NCBI GenBank assembly: GCA_025358485.1
Contig: JANYJJ010000073.1
Coordinates: 1-34,705 of the forward strand
From: Burkholderiales bacterium
GTDB lineage: Bacteria; Pseudomonadota; Gammaproteobacteria; Burkholderiales; Burkholderiaceae_C
Reading direction: 5' to 3'
Length of the DNA: 34,705 bases
Shown one piece after another: positions 1 through 8,048 of the stretch. The notes beneath the pieces were generated by a model. The model worked only from the letters and a program-made list of their open reading frames with translations. It did not search any database and had not been told where the DNA came from. The number at the start of each line of letters is the position of its first letter. The first letter of the stretch is position 1. The translations under genes were made by a program, and so were the position numbers.

Positions 1-26
1 TGGACTGGGCCAAGCCTTCGCCACAC

Positions 27-1178
27 CTAAGCAAACACCCCGGCTGAATCCTGCTTGCGTGCCGACACTTCACCCAGCTGATGCATCGTGTCGCCGTAGC
101 TCATTTCCATCACGGTGAGGCGCTTGAAATAGTGGCTGGCGATGTATTCGTCAGTCACGCCGATGCCGCCGTGCAGTTGAATGCACTGCTGGCCCACAAA
201 GCGCATCGATAGCCCCAGTTGCAGTTTGGCTTGTGCCAAGGCGCGGCGGCGTGCGGGCGCGGTGTCGTTCAATTTCAGCGTGGCGAAATAGCTCATGGAG
301 CGGCCCAACTCCAATTGCATCTTCACGTCGGCAATGCGGTGTCGCAGGGCTTGAAAGCTGGAGATGACCACGCCGAACTGTTTGCGCGTGTTCATGTAGT
401 CGACCGTCACTGCCACCAGCTTGTCCATCACGCCCACGGCCTCGGCGCAGGTGGCTGCGATGCCAATGTCGATGGCTTGCTCAAGCGCTGCGAAGGCGGG
501 GCCTGCGGCGATGAGTTCAATCGCCGTCGCATTCTTCAAAGTGATGTCAGCCGCGCAACCGCCGTCTTGCGTCGGGTAGCCGCGCACCGTCAGGCCGGGC
601 GTGCCTTTGGAGACGATGAACAGTGCGATTGCGGCGGGGTCGTTCGCGCCTTCTCTTGCCAAATCATTCACACGCGCAGGCACGATGAACGCACCCGAAT
701 GCTCGCCCGCAGGCACCAAGCTTTTCAGGCCGGTGAGTTGCCAGCTTCCATTCACCTGCCTGGCGGTGGTCTCAACATGCGCCAGTTGGTAGCGCGCTGC
801 GCGTTCTTGGTGGGCCAACACGACGCGCTCGGTTCCAGAAGCGATGCCTTCCAACCAGGCACCAGCAGTCGGTGCGTGGCTCAGTTTCAGCAGGTGTGTG
901 GCCACCAAGGAAACCGCCGCAAAAGGCTCCAGCACCAGGCCGCGGCCCAGTTCTTCCATCACCACCATGGCGTCGGTGGGGCCGAAGGCCATGCCGCCTT
1001 GGGCCTCGCCCACGTGCAAGCCGGTCAAGCCCAAATCGGCCAGTTCTTGCCAAGCGTGTTGGGAGTAGCCGCCGGTTTTGACGATGCCTTTGCGGCGCTC
1101 AAAGTCGTAGCCTTTGTCTACCCATTTGCGCACCGAATCGCGCAGCATGTCTTGGTCTTCAGAAAAATCGAAATCCAT
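27..1178 (-). CDS. Acyl-CoA dehydrogenase, PimD-like small partner
   Basis: This 383-residue protein is a flavin acyl-CoA dehydrogenase, which introduces a 2,3 double bond into an acyl-CoA and passes electrons to ETF. The N-terminal helical domain starts with MDFDFSEDQ, a typical ACAD opening. The C-terminal domain has TRKQFG (about residue 265) and the LHGGIGVTDEY motif (about residue 340). It lies 74 bp downstream of a second, divergent ACAD on the same strand. That order matches the large/small pairs of the PimC/PimD type, which act on dicarboxylic or other unusual acyl-CoAs. Substrate cannot be read from the sequence. The start is the ATG giving MDFDFSED. The family assignment is firm; pairing as a heteromer is inference. 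Confidence 0.93.
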   Translation of the reverse strand: MDFDFSEDQDMLRDSVRKWVDKGYDFERRKGIVKTGGYSQHAWQELADLGLTGLHVGEAQGGMAFGPTDAMVVMEELGRGLVLEPFAAVSLVATHLLKLSHAPTAGAWLEGIASGTERVVLAHQERAARYQLAHVETTARQVNGSWQLTGLKSLVPAGEHSGAFIVPARVNDLAREGANDPAAIALFIVSKGTPGLTVRGYPTQDGGCAADITLKNATAIELIAAGPAFAALEQAIDIGIAATCAEAVGVMDKLVAVTVDYMNTRKQFGVVISSFQALRHRIADVKMQLELGRSMSYFATLKLNDTAPARRRALAQAKLQLGLSMRFVGQQCIQLHGGIGVTDEYIASHYFKRLTVMEMSYGDTMHQLGEVSARKQDSAGVFA

Positions 1179-1252
1179 GGTCGGATCCTTGTTCGTATTG
1201 ATTCAGTTCACGAGGGCTTCGATACCTCAGCCCGAACGGGGGGGTGCGGGGG

Positions 1253-2434
1253 TCAAGCTCCCAAAACAGTTTGCGAAACGATGTTGCGCTGCACTTCGTT
1301 GCTGCCACCGTAGATGGTGGTTTTGCGCATGTTGAAGTAGGTGCTGGCCAAGGGTGCGCAGTGGGCTGCGCCGACGTAGTCGCCTTGCCAACCGGCTTCC
1401 ATCGCGTCTGAAATAAACGGCACGCTATAAGGCCCGGCGGCAAGCATCATCAGCTCAGAAAAACGCTGCTGAATTTCGCTGCCGCGTATCTTCAGCAAGC
1501 CCGCCACGTCCAAACTTTGTTTGCCGCTTTTCTCAGCACCCAACACGCGCAGCACCATCATTTCCAGCGCCACGATGTCCACTTCCAGCTTGGCAATTTC
1601 ATCCCGAAACCGCATGTCGTTGTAGACGCCTTCGGCCTTGGCCACGCGCTTCAGGCGCTCAAGTTCGCGCTTGGAACGGTTCACGTCGGCAATGCCGGTG
1701 CGCTCGTGGGCCAGCAAATGTTTGGCGTAAGTCCAGCCCTTGTTTTCTTCGCCGACGAGGTTGTCGATGGGCACCTCGACATTGTCAAACCACACCTCGT
1801 TCACTTCGGCTTCGCCGTCAAGCAACACGATGGGCCGCACGCTGACGCCGGGGCTTTTCATGTCGATCAATAAAAAGCTGATGCCGGTTTGCGGTTTGCC
1901 GTCGCTGCTGGTGCGAACCAGGCAAAAAATCCAGTCGCCGAACTGGCCCAAGGTGGTCCAGGTTTTTTGGCCGTTCACCAGGTAGTAGTCGCCCTTGCGC
2001 TCGGCCTTGCATTTGAGCGAGGCCAGGTCTGAACCCGAGCCCGGTTCGCTGTAGCCCTGGCTCCACCAGACTTCACCGCTCATGATGCCGGGCAGGTGAC
2101 GTTTCTGCTGCTCGGGTGAGCCAAACGCCATGATGACCGGGGCCACCATCACGGGGCCAAACGGCACCACGCGCGGCGCGCCGGCCAGCGCGCATTCTTC
2201 TTCAAACAAATGGCGCTGGATGGAGTTCCAACCCGGCCCGCCAAACTCTTTCGGCCAGGCCCAGCCGTGCCAACCTTTTTTGCCCAAGATGCGCGCCCAC
2301 TGCTGCATGTCGGCCTTGGTCAAACGCAGGGCGTTGTGCACTTTGTGGCTCAGCTCTTTGGGCAGGCTGGCTGCCACCCATTGATGCACTTCTTCGCGAA
2401 AGGCCAACTCGTCGGGGGTGAATGTCAAATCCAT
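1253..2434 (-). CDS. Acyl-CoA dehydrogenase, PimC-like large partner
   Basis: This 393-residue ACAD begins MDLTFTPDEL. An open frame continues 43 codons upstream, but only this ATG has a GAGG ribosome site (8 bases upstream) and a family-typical N terminus. The FAD/substrate motif SEPGSGSD is at residues 129-136. The C-terminal IYGGSNEVQRNIV segment carries Gly where medium-chain enzymes have the catalytic Glu. Glu244 in LLAHERTG sits where isovaleryl- and long-chain-type enzymes keep the base. It is the first gene of a two-gene minus-strand unit with the smaller ACAD, and is divergent from the MFS gene. It probably acts in acyl-CoA beta-oxidation; the substrate is unknown. Confidence 0.93.
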   Translation of the reverse strand: MDLTFTPDELAFREEVHQWVAASLPKELSHKVHNALRLTKADMQQWARILGKKGWHGWAWPKEFGGPGWNSIQRHLFEEECALAGAPRVVPFGPVMVAPVIMAFGSPEQQKRHLPGIMSGEVWWSQGYSEPGSGSDLASLKCKAERKGDYYLVNGQKTWTTLGQFGDWIFCLVRTSSDGKPQTGISFLLIDMKSPGVSVRPIVLLDGEAEVNEVWFDNVEVPIDNLVGEENKGWTYAKHLLAHERTGIADVNRSKRELERLKRVAKAEGVYNDMRFRDEIAKLEVDIVALEMMVLRVLGAEKSGKQSLDVAGLLKIRGSEIQQRFSELMMLAAGPYSVPFISDAMEAGWQGDYVGAAHCAPLASTYFNMRKTTIYGGSNEVQRNIVSQTVLGA

Positions 2435-2561
2435 GGGGAACCTCGGTTGAAAAGGGCGGCGCTGCTGAGCGATTGACTGTGCAGCATCGGGTCTCGAAGA
2501 GCACAAAGTAGTTTTTAGCACGACCGTGCTTAAACGCTTGTCTGCGGGGTGACAAAGGCGC

Positions 2562-3809
2562 ATGCGCCTTGCTCGGGATAATCGCGTCGTGCCTTTGAAA
2601 TCACCCGCCCCGCCGCCTTCTTACACAGCCACCGTGGCCGCGTTGTCGGTCGGTCAAATCATCTGTTGGGCTGCGCTGTACTACACGTTTTCCTCGTTCG
2701 TGTTGCCCATGCAGCGCTCACTGGGCTGGAGCCTGCCTGAGCTGATGGGTGCGTTCACCGTCGGCTTGGCGGTGTGGGGTGCCACCACCTATGCGGTGGG
2801 CGCGGCCATTGACCAAGCTTGGGGCCGACGTGTGATGACCTTCGGTGCCGCGCTGGCGGGCGTGGGCTTCTTGTTGTGGTCACGTGTCACGACATTGCCC
2901 ATGCTTTACGCCACCTGGGCGGTGCTGGGCGCGGCCATGGCCATGACGCTGTATGAGCCTGCCTTCAACGTGCTGACCAAGCGCTTCCCCGACCGTTATG
3001 TGCGCGGCATCACCACGCTGACCTTGGTGGGCGGCTTCGCCAGCACCTTGTCGTTCCCGGCGGCCGCGTGGATGCTGTCGCATTGGGGTTGGCGTGGCGC
3101 GGCGGTGGCGATTGGCTTGGTGCTGCTGTGCGTGGTGGCTCCGCTGCACGCTTGGGCTTTGCGCGGCACGCCTGAGCTGCCGATCGGAAAGCCGAGTGAC
3201 CACACCGTGGCCGACGCCACTTTGCATCAAGCCCTGCGCGAGCCGTCGTTTTGGCTGCTCACCGCCAGCTTCACTTTTTATTCATTCGCCGCAGCCTCTT
3301 TGTGGGCGCATTTGATGCCCGCATTCGCCGCCAAAGGCCGCACCGAAGTGCAGGCGTTGGCGGTGGTGATTTGGTTTGGCCCGGCGCAGGTGCTGGGGCG
3401 GTTTTTGCACTTGTGGTTGGGCCAGTCTGTGCCGCCGCGCACGCTGGGTTTGGTGGTGCTGGGCGGCTTGCCGGTGTCGCTGGCGCTGTTTGCGCTGGCC
3501 GATCACACAGCCGCATTACTGCTGTTTGCCCTGCTGTTCGGCTTTGCCAACGGGCTGGTCACCATCGTGCGCGGCAGTTTGGTGCCCGACTACTTTGGCC
3601 GCGCCCATGTGGGCCGCATCAGCGGGGCCATGGCGGCCATTTCTTTGATGGCCCGCGCCGCAGCGCCGTTGACGACCGCCTGGCTCCTGACCGCGCTGCC
3701 GGGCTACCGCGAATTGATGTTGGTGCTGAGTGCGGTGGGCGTTGCCGCCTTGGTGGCGTTTGCGCTGGCCGAGCGGCCGTCGGCAGTCGTCGCCGTCAGA
3801 GCCACCTAA
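2562..3809 (+). CDS. MFS transporter
   Basis: This is an inner-membrane major facilitator protein of about 415 residues with roughly twelve hydrophobic segments. The first is around SVGQIICWAALYYTF (about residues 30-44). A motif-A-like loop, GAAIDQAWGRR, lies between TM2 and TM3, and a long hydrophilic loop (about residues 200-222) divides the halves. The ATG at 2562 is used here. A GTG at 2589 (VPLKSPAPPP) would remove nine residues and is equally plausible. The 3' end is convergent with the aspartic protease gene, and the two stop codons overlap (TAA on plus, TAG on minus). The substrate is not identifiable. Its position opposite the ACAD pair may hint at uptake of a compound degraded by them, which is inference only. 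Confidence 0.88.
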   Translation: MRLARDNRVVPLKSPAPPPSYTATVAALSVGQIICWAALYYTFSSFVLPMQRSLGWSLPELMGAFTVGLAVWGATTYAVGAAIDQAWGRRVMTFGAALAGVGFLLWSRVTTLPMLYATWAVLGAAMAMTLYEPAFNVLTKRFPDRYVRGITTLTLVGGFASTLSFPAAAWMLSHWGWRGAAVAIGLVLLCVVAPLHAWALRGTPELPIGKPSDHTVADATLHQALREPSFWLLTASFTFYSFAAASLWAHLMPAFAAKGRTEVQALAVVIWFGPAQVLGRFLHLWLGQSVPPRTLGLVVLGGLPVSLALFALADHTAALLLFALLFGFANGLVTIVRGSLVPDYFGRAHVGRISGAMAAISLMARAAAPLTTAWLLTALPGYRELMLVLSAVGVAALVAFALAERPSAVVAVRAT

Positions 3810-4447
3810 CGCTTCTCCAGCCGCATCACATCGTTGTCGCGGCGCATTTGGAAGCGGCTCAAAAAGCTGTTGCCCAACAGCACCACGTCCATCGGCATGG
3901 GCATGATGACGGCTTCGATGTTGAAGACTTGCACATCGCCCACACGCACGCTGTCGAGCGTGGTTCGGTAAACCTGCACCGGGCCGTTGGCGGTTTGGCT
4001 GTAGCCGCGGGTGCCACTGCGGTAGTTCAGGCCGATGCGGTCGGCTTCTTGCTGACCCATCGAGATGAAAGTGGCACCGGTGTCGACCATGAAGCGCACG
4101 GCTTTGCCGTTGATGCTGCCGCTGCTGACGAAGTGCCCGCCCGACACAGCGTTCAGCACAATTTGCGAGCCGCTGCCTTCGCTGGCCGCGCCGCCCAAAT
4201 TCACCGGCGTGCCACCAGCAGTCAATGCCAACCGTTTGCCGTTGATTTCAACCACCGCGTCGTTCGCGTTGACGCTGACCAATTTCACGCCGCTGTGCAC
4301 ATTGCCTGCAGCCAGCGTGCGCGGCGTGCCGTCAATGACGAGAAGTGCTTTGTTGCCCATGCTGCCGCTGAGGGACACGGTTTGCGCCTGCGCCGCAGCG
4401 CACAGCAGCACCGCGCTGGCAGCAACGCAAAGCCGCACTGCGCGCAC
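3806..4447 (-). CDS. Periplasmic retropepsin-like aspartic protease (TIGR02281-like)
   Basis: This 213-residue protein has a signal peptide (LCVAASAVLLCAAAQAQ, cleavage near residue 22), so it is probably periplasmic. The N-terminal part (about 25-90) resembles the small beta domain that often precedes this protease family. The C-terminal domain (about 95-210) has the single catalytic VDTGA motif, with Asp122, followed by a hydrophobic segment and VVLLGNSFLSRF, the retropepsin-like LLG motif. One Asp per chain implies a homodimer, as known for the clan AA family. It starts at GTG 4447, only 2 bp after the yajQ stop, so the two are probably cotranscribed. The natural substrate is unknown. Confidence 0.85.
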   Translation of the reverse strand: MRAVRLCVAASAVLLCAAAQAQTVSLSGSMGNKALLVIDGTPRTLAAGNVHSGVKLVSVNANDAVVEINGKRLALTAGGTPVNLGGAASEGSGSQIVLNAVSGGHFVSSGSINGKAVRFMVDTGATFISMGQQEADRIGLNYRSGTRGYSQTANGPVQVYRTTLDSVRVGDVQVFNIEAVIMPMPMDVVLLGNSFLSRFQMRRDNDVMRLEKR

Positions 4448-4449
4448 GC

Positions 4450-4938
4450 TCAGTCTCGGAAGTTGTTGAACGACAGCGGCGCGTCGGCAATGTCTTTGCG
4501 GATCAGCGCCATGGCGGCTTGCAGCTCATCGCGCTTGGCACCGGTCACGCGCACGGTGTCGCCTTGGATGGCGGCCTGCACTTTGAGCTTGCTTTGCTTG
4601 ATGAGGGTTTGAATTTTTTTGGCGTTGTCGCTGTCGATGCCCGACTTCACCACGATCAATTGCTTGACCTTGTCGCCGCCTATTTTTTCTATCTTGGCGC
4701 TGCGGTCCAAAAAGCGCGCATCGACGCCGCGCTTGGTCAGCTTGGCCATCATCACGTCCATGACCTGGCCAATTTGGAAGTCGCTGTCGGCCCAAATGGT
4801 GAGTTCTTTTTCCTTCAGCTCGACCTTGGCAGACGAGCCCTTGAAATCGAAGCGGGTGCCAATTTCTTTGGCGGTTTGGTCGATGGCGTTGCGCACCTCG
4901 ACCAAGTCGGGTTCAAGCACGGTGTCAAAGCTGGGCAT
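4450..4938 (-). CDS. yajQ: YajQ family nucleotide-binding protein
   Basis: This 162-residue cytoplasmic protein is recognised from its start [18 protein letters not shown], the DFKGS segment near residue 31 and the end [11 protein letters not shown]. Family members bind RNA or cyclic di-GMP and act as regulators in some bacteria. The open frame runs on to 5283, but the extra part is antisense to murB and does not resemble YajQ, so the ATG at 4938 is used. It is divergent from murB across 60 bp that must hold both promoters. The aspartic protease gene follows 2 bp after its stop. Identity is firm; the ligand in this organism is inferred from the family only. Confidence 0.96.
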   Translation of the reverse strand: MPSFDTVLEPDLVEVRNAIDQTAKEIGTRFDFKGSSAKVELKEKELTIWADSDFQIGQVMDVMMAKLTKRGVDARFLDRSAKIEKIGGDKVKQLIVVKSGIDSDNAKKIQTLIKQSKLKVQAAIQGDTVRVTGAKRDELQAAMALIRKDIADAPLSFNNFRD

Positions 4939-4998
4939 GGTCAGGTCTATTCGCAAGTTGGCGTGAATGAAGCAAGGTGCAGATGCGAAAATTCTCCC

Positions 4999-6015
4999 AT
5001 GCAAATTGAATCGGGCGTCAGCCTCAAACCCTACAACAGCTTCGGGCTCCCGGCCACAGCAAACACCTTGGTGCGCATAGGCAGCGACGCAGATGTGAGG
5101 CGCGTGGTCGATCACCCCGTGCTGGGTTTGGCCCCCAAATTTGTGCTCGGCGGCGGCAGCAACATCATCCTCACGCGCGACATGCCGCAGGTGGTGTTGA
5201 AGGTGGAAGTCGTGGGCATGCGCCTGGTTGAAGCGCGGCCCGACGCCTGGATTGTTGAAGCCGGTGCCGGTGAAAACTGGCACGCCGTGGTGATGTGGGC
5301 CCTGGCCCAGGGCTTCCCCGGTTTAGAGAACTTGGCCCTCATTCCCGGCACCGTGGGCGCCAGCCCGGTGCAAAACATCGGCGCTTACGGCATGGAGTTG
5401 CAAGACCGGTTTGAGTCACTCGACGCAGTCGATTTGCGCACCGGCCTAGGCTTCACTTTGACGGCCGACCGGTGCGCCTTTGGCTACCGCGACAGCGTGT
5501 TCAAGCAATCGCTGGCAGGGCTGTGCGTCATCACGCGTGTGCGCTTCAAATTGCCACGGCCATGGCAGCCGGTGCTGGGTTATTTGGAGCTCGAGCGCAA
5601 GCTGGTTGAAACCGGAATCGCGCATCCATCGGCCGCACAAATCGCCGATTGGGTCATCGCCATACGCCGCGCCAAACTGCCCGACCCTGCGGTGCTTGGC
5701 AACGCCGGCAGCTTCTTCAAAAATCCCTTGGTCACGCCCGAACAATGCCGCGACATCATCGGCCGCGACCCCGAAATTGTTCATTACCCCATGCCAGACG
5801 GCAGCATCAAATTGGCCGCCGGTTGGATGATCGATGCCTGCGGCTGGAAGGGCAAAGCCATTGGTGAGGCGGCGGTGTTTGAGCGCCAGGCCTTGGTGCT
5901 GGTCAATCGCGGTGGCGCGATAGGGTCTGAGGTGATGACGCTGGCGCGCGCCATTCAGACCAGTGTGTACGGGCGCTTTGGCATCCGGTTGGAGATGGAG
6001 CCGGTGGTGGTTTGA
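4999..6015 (+). CDS. murB: UDP-N-acetylenolpyruvoylglucosamine reductase
   Basis: MurB reduces UDP-GlcNAc-enolpyruvate to UDP-MurNAc with NADPH and FAD in cytoplasmic peptidoglycan precursor synthesis. The 338-residue length and layout are those of the type I enzyme of E. coli (342 residues). The FAD-binding segment runs from GGGSNIIL (51-58) through [21 protein letters not shown] (about 111-131). Catalytic residues are visible: Arg164 in GYRDS, Ser238 in NAGSFFKNP (proton donor) and Glu334 in LEMEP. The frame extends far upstream to 4519 but overlaps yajQ. The ATG at 4999 gives the normal N terminus (SLKPYNSFG). It stands alone, divergent from yajQ and convergent with yciH. Confidence 0.97.
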   Translation: MQIESGVSLKPYNSFGLPATANTLVRIGSDADVRRVVDHPVLGLAPKFVLGGGSNIILTRDMPQVVLKVEVVGMRLVEARPDAWIVEAGAGENWHAVVMWALAQGFPGLENLALIPGTVGASPVQNIGAYGMELQDRFESLDAVDLRTGLGFTLTADRCAFGYRDSVFKQSLAGLCVITRVRFKLPRPWQPVLGYLELERKLVETGIAHPSAAQIADWVIAIRRAKLPDPAVLGNAGSFFKNPLVTPEQCRDIIGRDPEIVHYPMPDGSIKLAAGWMIDACGWKGKAIGEAAVFERQALVLVNRGGAIGSEVMTLARAIQTSVYGRFGIRLEMEPVVV

Positions 6016-6034
6016 ACCCGCCAGTGCTTCAAGC

Positions 6035-6385
6035 TCAGCCTGCGCGCTTGACCACAAACCCCGCCTTTGCCAGCCACGCAACCAGCTTGTCGATGTGATC
6101 GCCTTGCACCTCAATCACGCCGTCTTTCACCGTGCCGCCCGAGCCACAAGCGGCCTTGAGTTGCTTGCTCAAAATGACCAAAGCCACACTGTCCAAAGCC
6201 AGGCCTTTGACCAAGGTCACGGCCTTGCCGCCGCGGCCTTTGGTCTCGCGTGAGACGCGCAAGATGCCGTCGCCCACCGGTGCAGCCTGCTGCTTGCCGC
6301 ACACGCACTGCGCCACCGGCAAGCGGCAGGCTGGGCACATGCGCCCGCTGTCAGTCGAGTAAACCAAGCCGCCCGATGACTTCAT
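6035..6385 (-). CDS. yciH: YciH/SUI1 family translation factor homologue
   Basis: This 116-residue protein is the bacterial eIF1 (SUI1) homologue, thought to influence start-codon fidelity on the 30S subunit. It opens with GGLVYSTDSGRM, as in YciH proteins. A compact cysteine cluster follows (Cys17, 20, 27, 29) that could bind zinc and that E. coli YciH lacks. The SUI1 domain covers about residues 36-112, with RETKGRGGKAVTLV and CGSGGTVKDGVIEVQGD as landmarks. Its ATG overlaps the stop of the upstream gene in an ATGA junction, so it is probably translationally coupled. It is the last of five overlapping genes that begin with the DUF2917 gene. Confidence 0.93.
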   Translation of the reverse strand: MKSSGGLVYSTDSGRMCPACRLPVAQCVCGKQQAAPVGDGILRVSRETKGRGGKAVTLVKGLALDSVALVILSKQLKAACGSGGTVKDGVIEVQGDHIDKLVAWLAKAGFVVKRAG

Positions 6386-6657
6386 GTGCAGCGGTCTTTT
6401 GTGACCAGGAAATCGGCGCTGTCCTCAGACGGCAACGCCGTCAAGATGCTGCGTTGCTGGCGGTCATAGACCAAGCGCAGTGCGATGCCGTCGTGCGTCA
6501 ATTTGCACAGGATCACGTGCTTGCTTTGTTTTGAAATCAAAGTCGCGCCGCCATGGGCAATGCGTTTGGCCATCAAGAAAACATCGTTGGTGCTGACGGT
6601 CAAACCGTAGCGCTCAGTCAAGCGCCGTTGGGTGTGCAGGCGTTGTGACGGCGTCAT
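6382..6657 (-). CDS. Small conserved protein, possible RelE/DUF4258-like fold
   Basis: This 91-residue basic protein begins MTPSQRLHTQRRLTERYGL. The chosen ATG overlaps the stop of the preceding gene by 4 bp (ATGA), which decides the start over an upstream Met at 6711. The frame has no signal peptide or membrane segment. The pattern RYGL, a helix ending in MAKRI, then strands VILCKLT, ALRLVYD and ILTALP resembles small toxin-like families related to RelE or DUF4258. This is recalled pattern only and no catalytic set was identified. Its stop overlaps the start of yciH by 4 bp. It may partner with the 121-residue protein encoded immediately upstream. Confidence 0.75.
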   Translation of the reverse strand: MTPSQRLHTQRRLTERYGLTVSTNDVFLMAKRIAHGGATLISKQSKHVILCKLTHDGIALRLVYDRQQRSILTALPSEDSADFLVTKDRCT

Positions 6658-7019
6658 TGCAAAACACGTTGGGGGGCCAGGTGCAATCGTTGCAGCAACT
6701 CTTGCGCCCAATCAGGCACCACGTTGTTGAAGGCTTCGCTCAAACCGTATTCATCGCCGTCTATCACGGCGGCGTGTTCAACCGTGTTTTGGCCGACGAC
6801 GGTGAGCGTCAACCAACCGTGCGCACCCGCGTCCCACTCCAGCGCGATGGAGCCGTCTGCTTGCGTTTGCACCTCAAATGCGGGCCAGGTGGTACTGACC
6901 AATTCGAGCAGGCGCTCGGCCTCTGCAACGGTCGCCTGAGTAGGCACTTGCCAGTCGCGCTGCGCGGCCAAATTCTGGGCTTCAGCCAAGGCTTCGGCGA
7001 TGGATTTCACCGCTGCCAC
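6654..7019 (-). CDS. Small acidic conserved protein of unknown function
   Basis: This 121-residue acidic protein starts at a GTG (MAAVKSIAEALAEAQ) inside the last codons of the cyclo-ligase gene (13-bp overlap). It has an amphipathic N-terminal helix rich in Ala and Glu. A central motif of the type GSIALEWDAGAHGWLTLTVVG follows, that is, a beta hairpin of the form G-x-leucine-E-W, then EHAAVIDGDEYG. Proteins with such a GxxLEW hairpin are frequent in bacteria as uncharacterised small proteins, often next to another small gene. No enzyme signature is seen. It overlaps the next gene by ATGA, so the two products are probably made in similar amounts and may form a complex. Confidence 0.75.
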   Translation of the reverse strand: MAAVKSIAEALAEAQNLAAQRDWQVPTQATVAEAERLLELVSTTWPAFEVQTQADGSIALEWDAGAHGWLTLTVVGQNTVEHAAVIDGDEYGLSEAFNNVVPDWAQELLQRLHLAPQRVLQ

Positions 7020-7609
7020 ACCACGCCGTCGTCGGTGATCAACGCGTCCAGCGGCAGGTCGTCGGCTTGCTCACGCAGCATGGGCAAAAAGCCGTTGGAG
7101 TAGCACAGGCCGACCGTCACGGGGCGCGGTCGCAACGCTTTCATCGTGCGGTCAAAAAAGCCGCCGCCGTAGCCCAAGCGGCTGCCTGTCGGGCCGTAGC
7201 CCACGCAGGGCACCAGCATCAAATCGGGCTCGAACATTTCAGTGTCTTTGGGCTTGGGGATGTCGTAGGCGTCCAGTTCGGTCGGGCAGCCAGGAAACCA
7301 CACATGAAACTTCAACGTGCCCGCGTCGCGGTTCACCACCGGCAGGCCAATGCGGCGCACGTCGTTGGCCTCAGACCAGCGGTAGAGCGCAGGCAGCGGA
7401 TCGAACTCGCCCTTGATGGGCCAATACGCGCCGATGCGTTTTTCAGACCGACCGACCAACCACACGCGCAACGCGCTTTGCAGGCTGACGGCGCGCTCCA
7501 AGCGGTCGGGCAAAGCCTGACGCGCAGCGATCAGCTTTTTTCGTTGGGCTGCGCGTTCGTCAACTTCTGAATTTGGGAGAGGCGACTGCGGTGGAGCGCT
7601 GTTGGACAT
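7007..7609 (-). CDS. ygfA: 5-formyltetrahydrofolate cyclo-ligase
   Basis: This 200-residue enzyme converts 5-formyl-THF to 5,10-methenyl-THF at the cost of ATP, returning stored folate to the one-carbon pool. The N-terminal region has AAQRKKLIAARQALP, the basic segment that contacts nucleotide and folate. RIGAYWPIKGEFDP (about 58-71) fits the formyl-folate site. The signature LMLVPCVGYGPTG-SRLGYGGGFFDR is near residues 131-155. The frame extends to 7795, but that part is the tandem-repeat region, so the ATG at 7609 (MSNSAPP) is chosen. It overlaps the 3' end of the DUF2917 gene by 50 bp and its own stop overlaps the next gene by 13 bp. Confidence 0.95.
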   Translation of the reverse strand: MSNSAPPQSPLPNSEVDERAAQRKKLIAARQALPDRLERAVSLQSALRVWLVGRSEKRIGAYWPIKGEFDPLPALYRWSEANDVRRIGLPVVNRDAGTLKFHVWFPGCPTELDAYDIPKPKDTEMFEPDLMLVPCVGYGPTGSRLGYGGGFFDRTMKALRPRPVTVGLCYSNGFLPMLREQADDLPLDALITDDGVVWQR

Positions 7610-8048
7610 GGCGTGAATTCGATGGGCGCGGCCAAATTCCGCTTGTTGATTGTGCAAGACGACGCGCAAGACGACGTGCAATGTGACTTGCAATGTGACT
7701 TGCAATGTGACTCGCAAGAGCGCGTGCGCCACCGCGCATGAACCCAGCGGGGGTCTGCCGCGCTGCGCAGGCCTGCTGCGGCACCAACAATTCAAAGCGC
7801 GCGCTTGGCCATGCTTCCATCACCAGGTCATTACCTTCGCCAACCGACAGCCTGTCGCCTTGCTCTAACCAATGGTCTGCGCCGCTTGAGGCTTGCGTGA
7901 TCCAGGCGCGGCCCTGCGTCACGTGCACCCAGCGCGGCCCGGGGCCGATGGTCAGCGTGATGGCTTGGCCGGGTTCCAGCGCCCAATCTGGCGTGCCTGA
8001 TTCTGAAAGCGTCAATTGTTGCGTTTTGCTCATGCTAAAAATGGACAT
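7560..8048 (-). CDS. DUF2917 domain protein with 4-residue repeats
   Basis: This protein of about 162 residues starts at ATG 8048 (MSIFSMSKTQQLTL); an earlier in-frame Met at 8132 would invade the divergent promoter region. Residues about 20-90 are a DUF2917-like cupin-type sheet: LEPGQAITLTIGPG, VHVTQGRAWITQAS, DHWLEQGDRLSVGEG, ARFELLVPQQ. No catalytic function is known for the family. Residues about 107-131 are a run of four-residue repeats (SHIA three times, then RRLA twice) encoded by 12-bp tandem repeats. The tail after them looks non-conserved and overlaps the cyclo-ligase start by 50 bp. It is divergent from a LysR gene, an arrangement I believe is common in Burkholderiales. The C-terminal end is the uncertain part. 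Confidence 0.8.
   Translation of the reverse strand: MSIFSMSKTQQLTLSESGTPDWALEPGQAITLTIGPGPRWVHVTQGRAWITQASSGADHWLEQGDRLSVGEGNDLVMEAWPSARFELLVPQQACAARQTPAGFMRGGARALASHIASHIASHIARRLARRLAQSTSGIWPRPSNSRHVQQRSTAVASPKFRS
7654..7725. repeat. 12-bp tandem repeat, six units
   Basis: Six consecutive 12-bp units occupy 7654-7725. Units 1 and 2 read GCAAGACGACG plus C or T. Units 3 to 5 are GCAATGTGACT plus T or C. Unit 6 is GCAAGAGCGCGT. Three units of phase TGCAATGTGACT are perfect at 7677-7712. Being a multiple of three, changes in copy number keep the frame, so the DUF2917 protein would gain or lose four residues per unit. The array also forms the 45-116 bp just upstream of the cyclo-ligase ATG. 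Confidence 0.93.

Noticed and set aside
219-1313. Long plus-strand open frame across the first acyl-CoA dehydrogenase gene
   Set aside because: It is antisense to a clear ACAD gene, has His/Gln/Arg-rich composition typical of a reverse frame in GC-rich DNA, and has no family resemblance.
3251-4612. 453-codon plus-strand frame over the MFS and protease genes
   Set aside because: It overlaps two well-supported genes in other frames and its product looks like a compositional artefact.
4939-5283. N-terminal extension of yajQ
   Set aside because: The extension is antisense to conserved murB codons and the family starts at MPSFD.
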